Positions 1 through 8,449 of a stretch of 64,000 nucleotides of DNA are shown piece after piece. Both the position numbers and the translations under genes were made by a program. Position 1 is the first letter of the stretch. The number at the start of each line of letters is the position of its first letter. The notes beneath the pieces were generated by a model that was not told the DNA's origin, searched no databases, and worked only from the letters and a program-made list of their open reading frames with translations. The stretch is from Saprospiraceae bacterium (GTDB lineage Bacteria; Bacteroidota; Bacteroidia; Chitinophagales; Saprospiraceae): the NCBI GenBank assembly GCA_016715985.1, contig JADJXD010000001.1, forward strand, positions 4,464,001 through 4,528,000. Direction: 5' to 3'.

Positions 1-1
1 A

Positions 2-139
2 TTTGTCATCAACGGAGACGTTACTATAAATGATATCAGCCTGAATAAAAGAGACGGACTTGGGTTATGGAATATAGATGAGGTAAGTTTTAAAGCCGAT
101 TCTGAAACAGAAGTTTTGCTTATGGAAGTACCAATTTGA
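2..139 (+). CDS. Pirin family protein, C-terminal end (partial)
   Basis: An open frame enters from the left window edge and stops at TGA 137-139. Its 45 residues contain DGLGLWNIDEV and end ADSETEVLLMEVPI. This resembles the C-terminal end of bicupin pirins (YhhW/quercetinase type), where a DGxGIWD turn precedes the last strands ADSDAExLLxDxP. Pirins are cytoplasmic metal-binding cupins, some with quercetin 2,3-dioxygenase activity. Only the second cupin's tail is visible, so the metal ligands of the N-terminal cupin cannot be checked. The assignment rests on a short match. Confidence 0.6.
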   Translation, partial: FVINGDVTINDISLNKRDGLGLWNIDEVSFKADSETEVLLMEVPI

Positions 140-220
140 ATGACGAATTTCGAACACTTGAATGACGAATGATCTGAACTTCGAATGATTTGAACGACGA
201 TTGTCGAATGCAGAAAGCAG

Positions 221-273
221 TTTTTGATGATGTTCCTTTTGCGCTTCCCAGCCAAAAGGATAATCATCAAAAA
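221..273 (+). repeat. Dispersed hairpin element, copy 1
   Basis: A unit of about 52 bp with inverted arms: TTTTTGATGATG at the left and ATAATCATCAAAAA at the right, plus an inner pair TCCTTTTG / CAAAAGGA. The loop carries GCTTCCCAGCC. A second copy lies in opposite orientation at 60914-60968, with the same arms and a loop reading GCTTCCTAGCC. Substitutions between the copies lie mostly in the loop and inner stem. Confidence 0.7.
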
Positions 274-520
274 CGGAATTTGGAAATGGGTTAATTTGGA
301 AATGATTCAATTTGATAATGTATTAATTTGGAAATTACTCCTATCAACCCCATCAACCATCAACCTTCATCAACAAATAAACGATTCAACGATTTAATAA
401 TTCCACAAATCCACAAATCCGTAATTCCACAATTCCGCTATTCAAAAATTAGCAATTTATCAAATCAACAAATCAGCAATTCAGCAACTCCATTAAACAT
501 AATCAACCATAAGCTCTTCT

Positions 521-562
521 TACCCCTGACCCCTGAAGGGGGAATCTGCCCGCTTACCATAA
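521..562 (+). repeat. Dispersed GC-richer element, copy 1
   Basis: The unit 'ACCCCTGACCCCTGAAGGGG' followed by 'AATCTGCCCGCTTACCATAA' recurs at 60811-60859. It also recurs, split by an insertion sequence, at 61017-61043 plus 62520-62552. The core CCCCTGAAGGGG is near-palindromic. Confidence 0.65.
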
Positions 563-751
563 ACGATTCAACGATTCCACAAATGAACAATTCCGCAATC
601 CCGCCTGACCACTACGTAGTAGGCGGATAGGTCCGCAAATCCGCAAATCCGCAAATCCGCAATTTAGCAAATCCGCAAATCCGCAAATCAGCAATTAAGC
701 CAATCAACAAATAAACGATTCAACAAATAAACCTCCAAATCATTTCTTTTG

Positions 752-759
752 TAATTTTG
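752..759 (+). promoter_or_regulatory. Probable uvrB -7 promoter element
   Basis: TAATTTTG matches the Bacteroidota -7 consensus TAnnTTTG. It lies 28 nt before the ATG at 787, so transcription would begin close to 765. This argues against the upstream in-frame TTG at 757, which overlaps the box. No clear -33 TTTG is seen. Confidence 0.5.
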
Positions 760-786
760 TTATTGAATATAGTTTCAAATAAACAA

Positions 787-2799
787 ATGTCATTTAAATT
801 AACTTCACATTACAGCCCTACCGGAGATCAACCGAAAGCTATTGAACAACTTGTAGATGGACTGAACAGGAATGAAAGGTCGCAGGTGTTGCTTGGCGTT
901 ACCGGCTCAGGCAAAACTTTTACTATTGCCAATGTTATTGCTCAAGTTGAAAAGCCAACTTTAGTGCTAACACATAATAAAACGCTCACCGCCCAATTAT
1001 ATGCAGAGTTAACGGAATTTTTTCCTGAGAATGCTGTTGAGTTTTTTGTGTCTTATTATGATTATTACCAACCGGAAGCATATCTAACTTATTCAGATAC
1101 TTACATCGAGAAGGATCTCCAGATAAACGAAGAAGTAGATAAGTTGAGATTAAGAGCAACTTCGTCCCTATTATCGGGTCGTAGGGATGTGATCATTGTC
1201 TCATCGGTTTCCTGTATTTATGGTATGGGGAATCCGGAGGACTACAAATCCGGAATTATCAGGATTGACAAAGGACAAAAGATTACCCGTAACACATTTT
1301 TATACGCATTGGTGACAAGTCTTTACTCCAGAACGGAAACCGATTTTAAAAGAGCAACTTTCCGGGTGAAGGGCGATACTGTGGATATTAATCTGCCTTA
1401 TGTGGATTATGGATACAGGGTGATATTTTTTGGTGACGAGATCGAGCAAATAGAACAATTGGAAACGGTATCAGGCAAACGGATTAAATCATTGGATAAT
1501 GCCGCAATTTTTCCCGCCAATCTATATGTTGCTCCCAAAGACAGACTCAATGCCGTCATTCGGGATATCGAAGATGAGTTGAACAGACATGAAGTTTTTT
1601 TTCAATCTGAAGGAAGATATATTGAAGCTCAAAGGATAAGAGAGCGTGTTACTTTTGACCTGGAGATGATCAGAGAATTGGGATATTGTAGCGGAATTGA
1701 AAATTATTCCCGATTTTTTGATGGAAGGAAGCAAGGCACCAGACCTTTTTGTCTTCTGGATTATTTTCCGGATGATTACCTGATGGTTATCGATGAAAGC
1801 CACGTAACATTGCCACAAGTCAGAGGGATGTGGGGTGGGGACCGGGCCCGTAAAATCAATCTTGTGAATTATGGATTCAGACTGCCTTCTGCAATGGATA
1901 ACCGACCGTTGAGTTTTGAAGAGTTTGAATCTGTTATTAATCAGGTGATTTATGTCAGTGCTACTCCGGGAGATTATGAGTTGGAACAGACAGAAGGCGT
2001 TGTTGTAGAACAGATTGTACGTCCCACGGGATTGCTGGATCCCCCGATTCAGGTTAGACCAAGTCTCAATCAGATAGATGATTTATTGGAAGAAATCCAA
2101 AAGCGGATTGATGTGGACGAAAGGGTTTTGGTTACAACGCTGACCAAAAGGATGGCGGAAGAACTCACCAAATACCTTACTAAATTAAATATCAAGGTCA
2201 GATATATACATTCCGAAGTAGAAACGATGGATAGGGTAGAAATCATTCGCGATTTGAGAATGGGCGAATTTGATGTTCTGGTCGGGGTGAATCTTTTAAG
2301 AGAAGGGCTTGATTTGCCTGAAGTTTCATTAGTTGCCGTTTTGGACGCAGACAAAGAAGGTTTTTTAAGAAATAACCGATCTCTTACCCAAACAGCAGGT
2401 CGGGCTGCCAGAAATTCCAATGGGTTGGTCATATTTTATGCAGATAAGATTACAAACAGTATGCAAACCACAATGGATGAGACCAACAGAAGAAGAGCCA
2501 TACAAATTGCTTTTAATCAGGAATTTGATATCACTCCTACTACCATTTTAAAAAGTAAGGAAGATATTATGAGTCAGACTTCTATTTTGGATATCAGAGG
2601 TAAAAAACCGGTCGCATATATAGAAAAAGAAAATGCAGACCTGGCCGCTGATCCTGTAATAGCATACATGAATAAAGACCAACTTCAGAAATTGGCGAAT
2701 GAAACTGAAAGTAGAATGAAAAAAGCGGCCAAAGAACTCGATTTTATTTCTGCTGCTCAATTGAGAGATGAATTGATGGCTTTACGCAAAAAATTATAA
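787..2799 (+). CDS. uvrB: UvrABC system protein B (excinuclease subunit)
   Basis: UvrB is the damage-verifying helicase-like subunit of nucleotide excision repair. It accepts lesions from UvrA, inserts a beta-hairpin behind the damage and recruits UvrC. The 670-residue product begins MSFKLTSHYSPTGDQPKAI, the standard family start. It then shows Walker A GVTGSGKT, the beta-hairpin region SYYDYYQPEAYL, the DEAD-type motif VIDESH, the motif VSATPGDYEL, helicase motif VI QTAGRAARN, and a C-terminal UVR segment (ELDFISAAQLRDEL) for UvrC contact. ATG 787 is chosen over the in-frame TTG at 757 because it gives the conserved N-terminus and lies below the -7 box. Length is normal for the family. Confidence 0.97.
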   Translation: MSFKLTSHYSPTGDQPKAIEQLVDGLNRNERSQVLLGVTGSGKTFTIANVIAQVEKPTLVLTHNKTLTAQLYAELTEFFPENAVEFFVSYYDYYQPEAYLTYSDTYIEKDLQINEEVDKLRLRATSSLLSGRRDVIIVSSVSCIYGMGNPEDYKSGIIRIDKGQKITRNTFLYALVTSLYSRTETDFKRATFRVKGDTVDINLPYVDYGYRVIFFGDEIEQIEQLETVSGKRIKSLDNAAIFPANLYVAPKDRLNAVIRDIEDELNRHEVFFQSEGRYIEAQRIRERVTFDLEMIRELGYCSGIENYSRFFDGRKQGTRPFCLLDYFPDDYLMVIDESHVTLPQVRGMWGGDRARKINLVNYGFRLPSAMDNRPLSFEEFESVINQVIYVSATPGDYELEQTEGVVVEQIVRPTGLLDPPIQVRPSLNQIDDLLEEIQKRIDVDERVLVTTLTKRMAEELTKYLTKLNIKVRYIHSEVETMDRVEIIRDLRMGEFDVLVGVNLLREGLDLPEVSLVAVLDADKEGFLRNNRSLTQTAGRAARNSNGLVIFYADKITNSMQTTMDETNRRRAIQIAFNQEFDITPTTILKSKEDIMSQTSILDIRGKKPVAYIEKENADLAADPVIAYMNKDQLQKLANETESRMKKAAKELDFISAAQLRDELMALRKKL

Positions 2800-2830
2800 T
2801 AAGTATTCATGATTCCAAAATTATCCAATT

Positions 2831-3337
2831 ATGGCTTTAAATTCAGATTTTGAGTTAAAACAGAAAATAAGAGAAATTCTATCTAATGTAACTGATCCTG
2901 AAATACCGGTCATTACGATTGAAGATTTAGGGATCATCAGAGATATATTGATCAAGGATGACGGTAAAATAAGTGTTGTCATAACGCCGACTTACACCGG
3001 CTGCCCGGCAATGGATATGATTACTGTAGAAATCAAAGCAGCTCTTGAAGAACACGGCTTCAGCAATACAGAAGTGATCAGTGTTCTGGATCCGGAATGG
3101 ACGACGGATTGGATATCAGAAGCAGGTCGAACAAAACTCAGAGAATACGGCATCGCTCCACCAGCACAGAAAACATCAGACAAGTCCTATCTGACCGGAA
3201 AGTCTCCTGTAGTTGCATGTCCGTTATGTAAATCTGAAAATACAGAAATGATCAGTCATTTTGGTTCTACACCCTGTAAGTCATTGTACAAATGTCTGGA
3301 TTGCCTGGAGCCGTTTGATTATTTTAAATGTCATTAA
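2831..3337 (+). CDS. paaD: Phenylacetyl-CoA epoxidase accessory protein PaaD
   Basis: A 168-residue protein with an N-terminal MIP18/DUF59 domain (DPEIPVITIEDLGIIRD, then TPTYTGCPAMDMI) and a C-terminal cysteine-rich tail (CPLC near residue 128, then CKSLYKCLDC). This two-part layout is typical of PaaD/PaaJ. That protein is needed for maturation of the ring-1,2-epoxidase PaaABCE, probably in its iron centre. It sits 31 bp after uvrB and 80 bp before paaG. The epoxidase subunit genes paaABC are not in this window, so the pathway must be split or continue elsewhere. Family assignment is firm; the biochemical role is known only for homologues. Confidence 0.9.
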   Translation: MALNSDFELKQKIREILSNVTDPEIPVITIEDLGIIRDILIKDDGKISVVITPTYTGCPAMDMITVEIKAALEEHGFSNTEVISVLDPEWTTDWISEAGRTKLREYGIAPPAQKTSDKSYLTGKSPVVACPLCKSENTEMISHFGSTPCKSLYKCLDCLEPFDYFKCH

Positions 3338-3417
3338 TTTATTATTACAAGTGGCTTTTCTAAATGTAAATTACTTATTTTTACCAAATATTAAATACAC
3401 CACCAACTAACTATATT

Positions 3418-4194
3418 ATGTCATTCTTAATCTATACCAACAAATCCGGCGTCGCTACCATCCAATTCAACAGACCCGAAAAGTACAACAGTTTTGTCCG
3501 GGAGATGGCATTGGATTTTCAGGCAGCGTTGGATCAGTCAGCCAAGGATAAGACAGTACGTTGCATCGTAATTACAGGAACAGGAAAAGCATTTTCAGCC
3601 GGGCAGGATTTACCGGAAGCTATTGACCCGAATGGTCCTGAAATGAGTAAAATTGTACGGGAACACTACAATCCGGTCATTGAAAGAATCAGAAATATAG
3701 AAAAGCCGGTTATAGCGGCAGTCAATGGAGTAGCCGCAGGTGCAGGTGCAAATATCGCATTGGCATGTGACATTGTCATTGCTACGGAGTCAGCGGTTTT
3801 TATTCAGGCATTCAGTAAGATTGGGTTGATTCCGGATAGTGGTGGTACATATACTTTACCACGATTAATCGGACTTCAAAGAGCTACAGCCTTGATGATG
3901 CTGGGAGAAAAAGTAATGGCAAAGGATGCTGTCTCTATGGGTATGATTTATAAAAGTTTCCCGGATGAGTTATTTGAAAGTGAAACTAATAAATTGGCGG
4001 TGCAATTAGCAGAAATGCCTACTTATGGTTTAGGATTGACGAAACGAGCATTAAATAAATCATTTCAGAATACACTCTCCGATCAGTTGCAACTGGAAGA
4101 CGAGTTACAGACACTTGCCGGTAACAGCGAAGATTATCAGGAAGGAGTAGCTGCATTTATCGGAAAACGAAAACCTGAATTTAAAGGCAAGTAA
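3418..4194 (+). CDS. paaG: 2-(1,2-epoxy-1,2-dihydrophenyl)acetyl-CoA isomerase (enoyl-CoA hydratase family)
   Basis: A crotonase-fold protein of 258 residues. It has the oxyanion-hole segments FSAGQDLPEA and NGVAAGAGANIALACD, and GLIPDSGGTYTLPR, whose Asp matches the PaaG catalytic position. The C-terminal IGKRKPEFKG is typical of the family. PaaG converts the epoxide of phenylacetyl-CoA to an oxepin in the cytoplasm. The adjacent paaD supports this choice over a general enoyl-CoA hydratase. An AT-rich box (TATTTTTA) lies about 38 nt upstream. The downstream spacer is simple-sequence DNA. Confidence 0.88.
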   Translation: MSFLIYTNKSGVATIQFNRPEKYNSFVREMALDFQAALDQSAKDKTVRCIVITGTGKAFSAGQDLPEAIDPNGPEMSKIVREHYNPVIERIRNIEKPVIAAVNGVAAGAGANIALACDIVIATESAVFIQAFSKIGLIPDSGGTYTLPRLIGLQRATALMMLGEKVMAKDAVSMGMIYKSFPDELFESETNKLAVQLAEMPTYGLGLTKRALNKSFQNTLSDQLQLEDELQTLAGNSEDYQEGVAAFIGKRKPEFKGK

Positions 4195-4280
4195 TGGTAA
4201 ATTCACCACACATCATTTGCTTCGCACTAATTCATAACGTGGTTTTTTCGACATCAAACACTCATAAGATCACAAGATCA

Positions 4281-4436
4281 CACATTCACACATTCTTTCA
4301 TTCACACATTAAAACACATTCACTCATTCACACATTCTTTCATTCAAACATTCACCCATTCAAACATTCACCCATTCACCCATTCACCCATTCACTCATT
4401 CAAACATTAAAACACATTCACAAATTCACAAATTCA
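4281..4436. repeat. Simple-sequence tract of CATTCACA/CATTCACC units
   Basis: About 155 bp of degenerate 8-10 bp units ('cattcacaca', 'cattctttcatt', 'cattcaaa', 'cattcacc') lie between the convergent paaG and SWIM genes. An 87-residue frame across it is an artefact, being almost entirely His/Ser/Thr/Ile/Phe repeats. Unit copies are imperfect, so the array has aged or grown by slippage in steps. Confidence 0.75.
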
Positions 4437-4449
4437 CTATTATTAATTC

Positions 4450-6096
4450 TCACTTAAACACCTCCAATAAAGCAGGTCTATGTCTGAACTGTTCAGAAAT
4501 AAAACCTTCCAGACTCTTAACTACTGAAGGCAGATGCACAGATTTCAGATGTTGTAATACTTCTTTCAGAAATTGATGAGAAGCATCACCGACATGTTCG
4601 GACATAAAATTAAATGTAATTTCTCTGTATAAACTTATAAGTGCTTGTTTATCCGCTTTAAAAAGTGCCGTATCATATTGTTGAAGTAATTTAATGTCAT
4701 TCTCTGATTGAAGCAACAGAATCAGATCATCCCATTTTTCTTCTTTTCTGTATAATTTACTGATTAACAGTCCGGTAGGGTCAGCTTTTAATACGGCGGA
4801 TTGAATTTTTTCATACCATACAGTCCACAATATTTCATCTGCTTCCTTTTTGAGAATGTCAAAATATTTTAAATCTTTAGAAGAAACCAAAGCTTTTATA
4901 CCTGCTTCAAGAAGTTCAGATTTTTTTTGTTGCCTTGCGTAAAGGAATATCAACCGCCCGGAAAATTCTTTTTCAAATCTACCCGGTTTGTCCAACAATT
5001 GTAATAATTGGATAGCGAGTTTTTCTTCCTGCATAGAAATTAAATGGTCGGCTACATCAATGGCCAGCATTTTTTGATCTTTGAAAATTTCAGTTTCTGT
5101 CTTCTGGATTTTTTTAGCAATTTTGAAATTTATTGCCATTAAAATACCTTTCTCATTGGATTCTTTTTTTAAAATCAAATCAGGTATCAGGACACTGATC
5201 TGTTGAATAGTTTCCTTATCTGCATACAAACTTAAAAGATGATGGATATTATAATATGCGTCCTGAAAGTGATAATATGACCTGCCTGAAAGATCGATAA
5301 GATTTGCTGTTATTTCTTTTTTTAGGTCTGGCGGCAATTTTTCTGTCAGAAACTGGGAAATTAAAGCATGATAATTAGCACTTAATTCTTTCAAATGTTG
5401 CTCATGATGTTTTTGATAATGTCTCAGATATTCAAGTTTTGAAAAAGCACTTTCAAAAATATAAAAAGCCTCCCTGTATTGTTTCAGGACCAAACAATCA
5501 TTGATCTGATCATTAAAATCTTCTAATACCAGAATAATATTACGTACTTCAGATGCAGAAGTTTTTGAGCCGGAACCCGTATAAGGCCTTATCAGGGTAT
5601 TTAATATACTCTTATATTTGTCTGCATTATCCTTAAGATCTATTTTTCTTGCAAAGCTGACTTTTAATTGTGTCGAAAATTTTTTATCTGTCTTTGCATA
5701 ATTTCTAACAAAACTCACGAGATCTTCATGGTCAATTGTCTGAAGTATATTGGAAATGTTAAGAGTGTTTAGTTTGCTGGAAGTAGATTTTATTTTAAGT
5801 TCTTTTTCATTATTTTTTGTTTTTATTTGGGCTCTTAATTCAAAAAGAACCGAAAGTATATGTTTGCAAATGTGATTGTCTTTATAAAAGGTACAATCAC
5901 ACGAGGCCTTCTGTTTTTTAGTGAAGGGAAACTGAATTTCAATTTCATAAACATTGCCGTCTTTTACTTTTGCTGAATATAAAGCTGATTCTACTTCCAT
6001 CAGATCAGTAACAGCATTTTTTTCATACAGTGATTCTCCTTGAAGAATTAATTCATCATTATATATCAGTTCAATTAAAAAGTTTTTGTCTGTCAA
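4450..6096 (-). CDS. SWIM zinc-finger domain protein
   Basis: A 548-residue cytoplasmic protein with a SWIM motif near residues 85-100: CDC, then a spacer, then CKH (CxCx(n)CxH). SWIM fingers bind DNA or protein. The rest is alpha-helical and Leu/Lys rich with no recognisable catalytic motif; helical repeats similar to TPR-like scaffolds are plausible. It is monocistronic, convergent with paaG, and preceded by a 560-bp spacer. In other bacteria SWIM proteins often sit beside MoxR/VWA genes, but no such partner is visible here. The family is clear; the role is unknown. Confidence 0.8.
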   Translation of the reverse strand: MTDKNFLIELIYNDELILQGESLYEKNAVTDLMEVESALYSAKVKDGNVYEIEIQFPFTKKQKASCDCTFYKDNHICKHILSVLFELRAQIKTKNNEKELKIKSTSSKLNTLNISNILQTIDHEDLVSFVRNYAKTDKKFSTQLKVSFARKIDLKDNADKYKSILNTLIRPYTGSGSKTSASEVRNIILVLEDFNDQINDCLVLKQYREAFYIFESAFSKLEYLRHYQKHHEQHLKELSANYHALISQFLTEKLPPDLKKEITANLIDLSGRSYYHFQDAYYNIHHLLSLYADKETIQQISVLIPDLILKKESNEKGILMAINFKIAKKIQKTETEIFKDQKMLAIDVADHLISMQEEKLAIQLLQLLDKPGRFEKEFSGRLIFLYARQQKKSELLEAGIKALVSSKDLKYFDILKKEADEILWTVWYEKIQSAVLKADPTGLLISKLYRKEEKWDDLILLLQSENDIKLLQQYDTALFKADKQALISLYREITFNFMSEHVGDASHQFLKEVLQHLKSVHLPSVVKSLEGFISEQFRHRPALLEVFK

Positions 6097-6655
6097 TTCT
6101 TTCAGTTTACAACATTATTAATCTCCCAAAAGAGTTTTTATTTTGAAAATAAATACCAAAATAATTATGTTGATGGTAAAATTGGACTGAAGTATAGTCC
6201 ATTAAAAATCTTGTTTGATTCAAATTTTATCGTTCCAAAAACAACCTGTAAATATAGTACTTTCTTTTTTGAAAAAATCAAATTATGTCGATAAGTGTGT
6301 ATAAGAAATTGCACATTTTGTTATTAACTCATTTAAAGTGGGAAGGTCGTCCCTTTAGGGAATGAGCCCGCCTGCTCCGAAGCGGGCAGGGGTTACGGGA
6401 TGCAAAATTGTTATATTTCAATTACATTTTAATTTTAATGACCGTGGTATCTGTTATAAAAACTGTCGATAAACCAAAGTAATTAAATTTTGAATGACTA
6501 AAAATTAATACATTCGTTCAATTTATTATTTTGCGTTATGTGTCTTCGACTTTTACATTTTTAAAAATTGATTATACAAATTGCCAATTAAATACTACTT
6601 TTGACTCTTTGAAATTAAATATTTTCAAATATATTAAATACTGAAAAATAAATAT
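6097..6655. other. Intergenic region between divergent SWIM and helicase genes
   Basis: Contains the helicase -7 box TACTTTTG at 6596-6603. It also has a GC-rich inverted repeat at 6366-6390 (CCCGC...GCGGG, also readable as CCTGC...GCAGG) next to CCCTTTAGGG. No coding frame is credible. The GC-rich patch stands out in otherwise strongly AT-rich sequence and resembles the small GC elements elsewhere in the window. Confidence 0.5.
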
Positions 6656-7915
6656 ATGAATTTTACAGAGTTGGGTCTCGACGAAAAGCTGTTGGAAGCA
6701 ATTTCTTACATGGGGTTTGAAAAAGCCTCACCTATTCAAGAGCTTGCTATCCCGGAAATTATGAAAGGAAGAGATCTGATAGCATGCGCACAGACAGGGA
6801 CAGGAAAAACGGCTGCCTTCATGTTGCCAATTCTTCATAATATAGTGACCAGGCAGCATAAAGGCACCAGCACTTTGGTCATCGTTCCTACCAGAGAACT
6901 GGCAGTGCAGATTGAACAACAAATACAAGGTTTTGCGTATTTTATGCCGGTTTCATCCATGGCAGTGTATGGGGGGGGCAGTGGTAATGAATGGGAGGTT
7001 CAACGAAAAGGTCTGGAAGGACAGGCGGATATTATTGTGGCTACGCCTGGAAAATTATTAAGTTTCCTTAATATGGGTAAAACCCGTTTTGAAACTTTAA
7101 GATACCTGATTCTGGATGAAGCAGACAGAATGCTGGACATGGGATTTTATGATGATATCAAAAAGATTTTGGCTTTTCTGCCAAAGAAAAGACAAACGCT
7201 GATGTTTAGTGCGACTATGCCAACTAAAATGAAAGAACTCGCAAAGTCCAACCTTATAGATCCTGCTGAAATAACTATAGCTATTTCCAAACCTTCAGAA
7301 GCAGTGTTGCAAGCCGCTTATCTGGTAAATGATCAGCACAAAGCTGCATTAATCAATGACCTGATCAAAAATAAACCTACTTTTGAGAGCATAATCGTAT
7401 TTTGTTCTACCAAAAAAAGTGTTCAGGAAGTTACGAGAGCTCTGAGCGGGAAAGGTTATACAGTAGAAGGTATTTCTTCCGATCTCGAACAAAAAGAAAG
7501 AGAAGAAATGCTCAACAGATTCAGAGCAAAAAATACGAGAGTAATAGTAGCCACGGATGTTCTTGCACGAGGAATAGATATTAAAGATATCAATCTGGTT
7601 ATTAACTATAACGTACCCAATGACGGAGAAGATTATGTACACAGGATAGGAAGAACTGCCCGGGCAGATGCTTCAGGGGTAGCACTGACGCTTATTAATG
7701 AACATGAAATGGGGAATTTTGCGGACATAGAAAAATTAATCGGCGCTACTATCACCAAAATTAACCTTCCGCCACAAATTGGGATTAGTCCTGAGTGGGA
7801 TCCAAATGCACGGCATAAAAGATTCAGCAGACCAAAATCGGGAAATTCTTCCGGACCAAAAACCGGACAGAAGTCAGGCGGCAATCGTCCCTTTAAAAGA
7901 AGGGAAAAGAATTGA
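6656..7915 (+). CDS. DEAD-box ATP-dependent RNA helicase (RhlE-like)
   Basis: A 419-residue RNA helicase with the full motif set: Q motif (GFEKASPIQELAIP), motif I AQTGTGKT, Ia PTRELAVQ, Ib TPGKLL, II LDEADRMLDMGF, III FSATMP, V VATDVLARGIDI, VI HRIGRTARA. The last 45 residues are basic and Gly/Ser/Lys rich, a typical RNA-binding tail. It probably acts in ribosome assembly or mRNA turnover. A G7 run at about 6971-6977 lies in frame. A -7 box (TACTTTTG 6596-6603) lies 52 nt upstream. The RhlE-like assignment reflects general similarity; the exact subfamily cannot be fixed by eye. Confidence 0.93.
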   Translation: MNFTELGLDEKLLEAISYMGFEKASPIQELAIPEIMKGRDLIACAQTGTGKTAAFMLPILHNIVTRQHKGTSTLVIVPTRELAVQIEQQIQGFAYFMPVSSMAVYGGGSGNEWEVQRKGLEGQADIIVATPGKLLSFLNMGKTRFETLRYLILDEADRMLDMGFYDDIKKILAFLPKKRQTLMFSATMPTKMKELAKSNLIDPAEITIAISKPSEAVLQAAYLVNDQHKAALINDLIKNKPTFESIIVFCSTKKSVQEVTRALSGKGYTVEGISSDLEQKEREEMLNRFRAKNTRVIVATDVLARGIDIKDINLVINYNVPNDGEDYVHRIGRTARADASGVALTLINEHEMGNFADIEKLIGATITKINLPPQIGISPEWDPNARHKRFSRPKSGNSSGPKTGQKSGGNRPFKRREKN

Positions 7916-7949
7916 TCACAGATTTCCTGAATTACAGTATTATAGTAAT

Positions 7950-8363
7950 TTAGAATTCCTTTAATGGAAGTACCAATCGCATAATATTCAGCCATCCGGC
8001 TATCAAAAATAAACCACCCAAAGGTGTGACCGGCCCAAGGAGAGCATTAATCCTGAATTCTGTAATGTCGTCAGCACTGATTAAATATAGCGAACCGCTA
8101 AAAAGGACTATTCCTGTAAATAGAAAGTAAAAGCTTTGGCGCAAAATATTGTGGTTTACAATTATCATCAGTGGCAGCAGTGCAAGTAAAGCCAAAGTGT
8201 GAATAAAATGATATTGAACTGCCGTCTGATAAGTAGTGAGTTGTACATCTGAGAGCAATGGCTTTAATCCATGTGCCCCGAACGCTCCCAATCCTACAGC
8301 AGCAGCTCCGCAGATAGCCGTAATGATGATTTCAGTTCTGAAAAGGTTTATGTTTGCTTTCAT
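7950..8363 (-). CDS. DUF423 family inner-membrane protein
   Basis: A small 137-residue protein with four hydrophobic helices. The N-terminal signature GAFGAHGLK is followed by YQTAVQYHFIHTLALL and a C-terminal PLGGLFLIAGWLNI, the conserved core of the DUF423 (YgdD-like) family. Function is unknown across the family. It converges with the helicase gene; the two stop codons are 34 bp apart. Confidence 0.88.
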   Translation of the reverse strand: MKANINLFRTEIIITAICGAAAVGLGAFGAHGLKPLLSDVQLTTYQTAVQYHFIHTLALLALLPLMIIVNHNILRQSFYFLFTGIVLFSGSLYLISADDITEFRINALLGPVTPLGGLFLIAGWLNIMRLVLPLKEF

Positions 8364-8449
8364 GGCATGTATTTAATTTTATTATAAATATCATTGGTCA
8401 GAAATGTAAAATTAGTAATAAAAACTGAAGATAAAACAAAAAATCCCGA

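Larger units (their letters stand above)
140..756. repeat. Gene-poor spacer built of short repeated phrases
   Basis: About 600 bp with no credible gene. It consists of reiterated short phrases ('aatgacgaat', 'aatttggaaat', 'atcaaccatcaac', 'caaataaacgatt', 'tccgcaaa') in irregular order. At 630-690 the unit 'tccgcaaa' recurs several times. The hairpin 601-626 (CCGCCT...AGGCGG, enclosing the palindrome ACTACGTAGT) and two dispersed elements (221-273 and 521-562) are embedded in it. The same phrases recur at 60711-61033 and 62530-62640. Small open frames here only read through the repeats. Confidence 0.7.

Noticed and set aside
328..630. 100-residue open frame on the plus strand
   Set aside because: It translates the phrase-repeat spacer (INPINHQPSST, QQISNSATP); the composition follows the repeats and no domain is visible.
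630..720. Possible CRISPR-like direct repeats ('tccgcaaa')
   Set aside because: Units are 8-9 bp with no constant-length unique spacers and no cas genes nearby.
4194..4457. 87-residue open frame after paaG
   Set aside because: Almost entirely His/Thr/Ser/Phe repeats from CATTCACA units.
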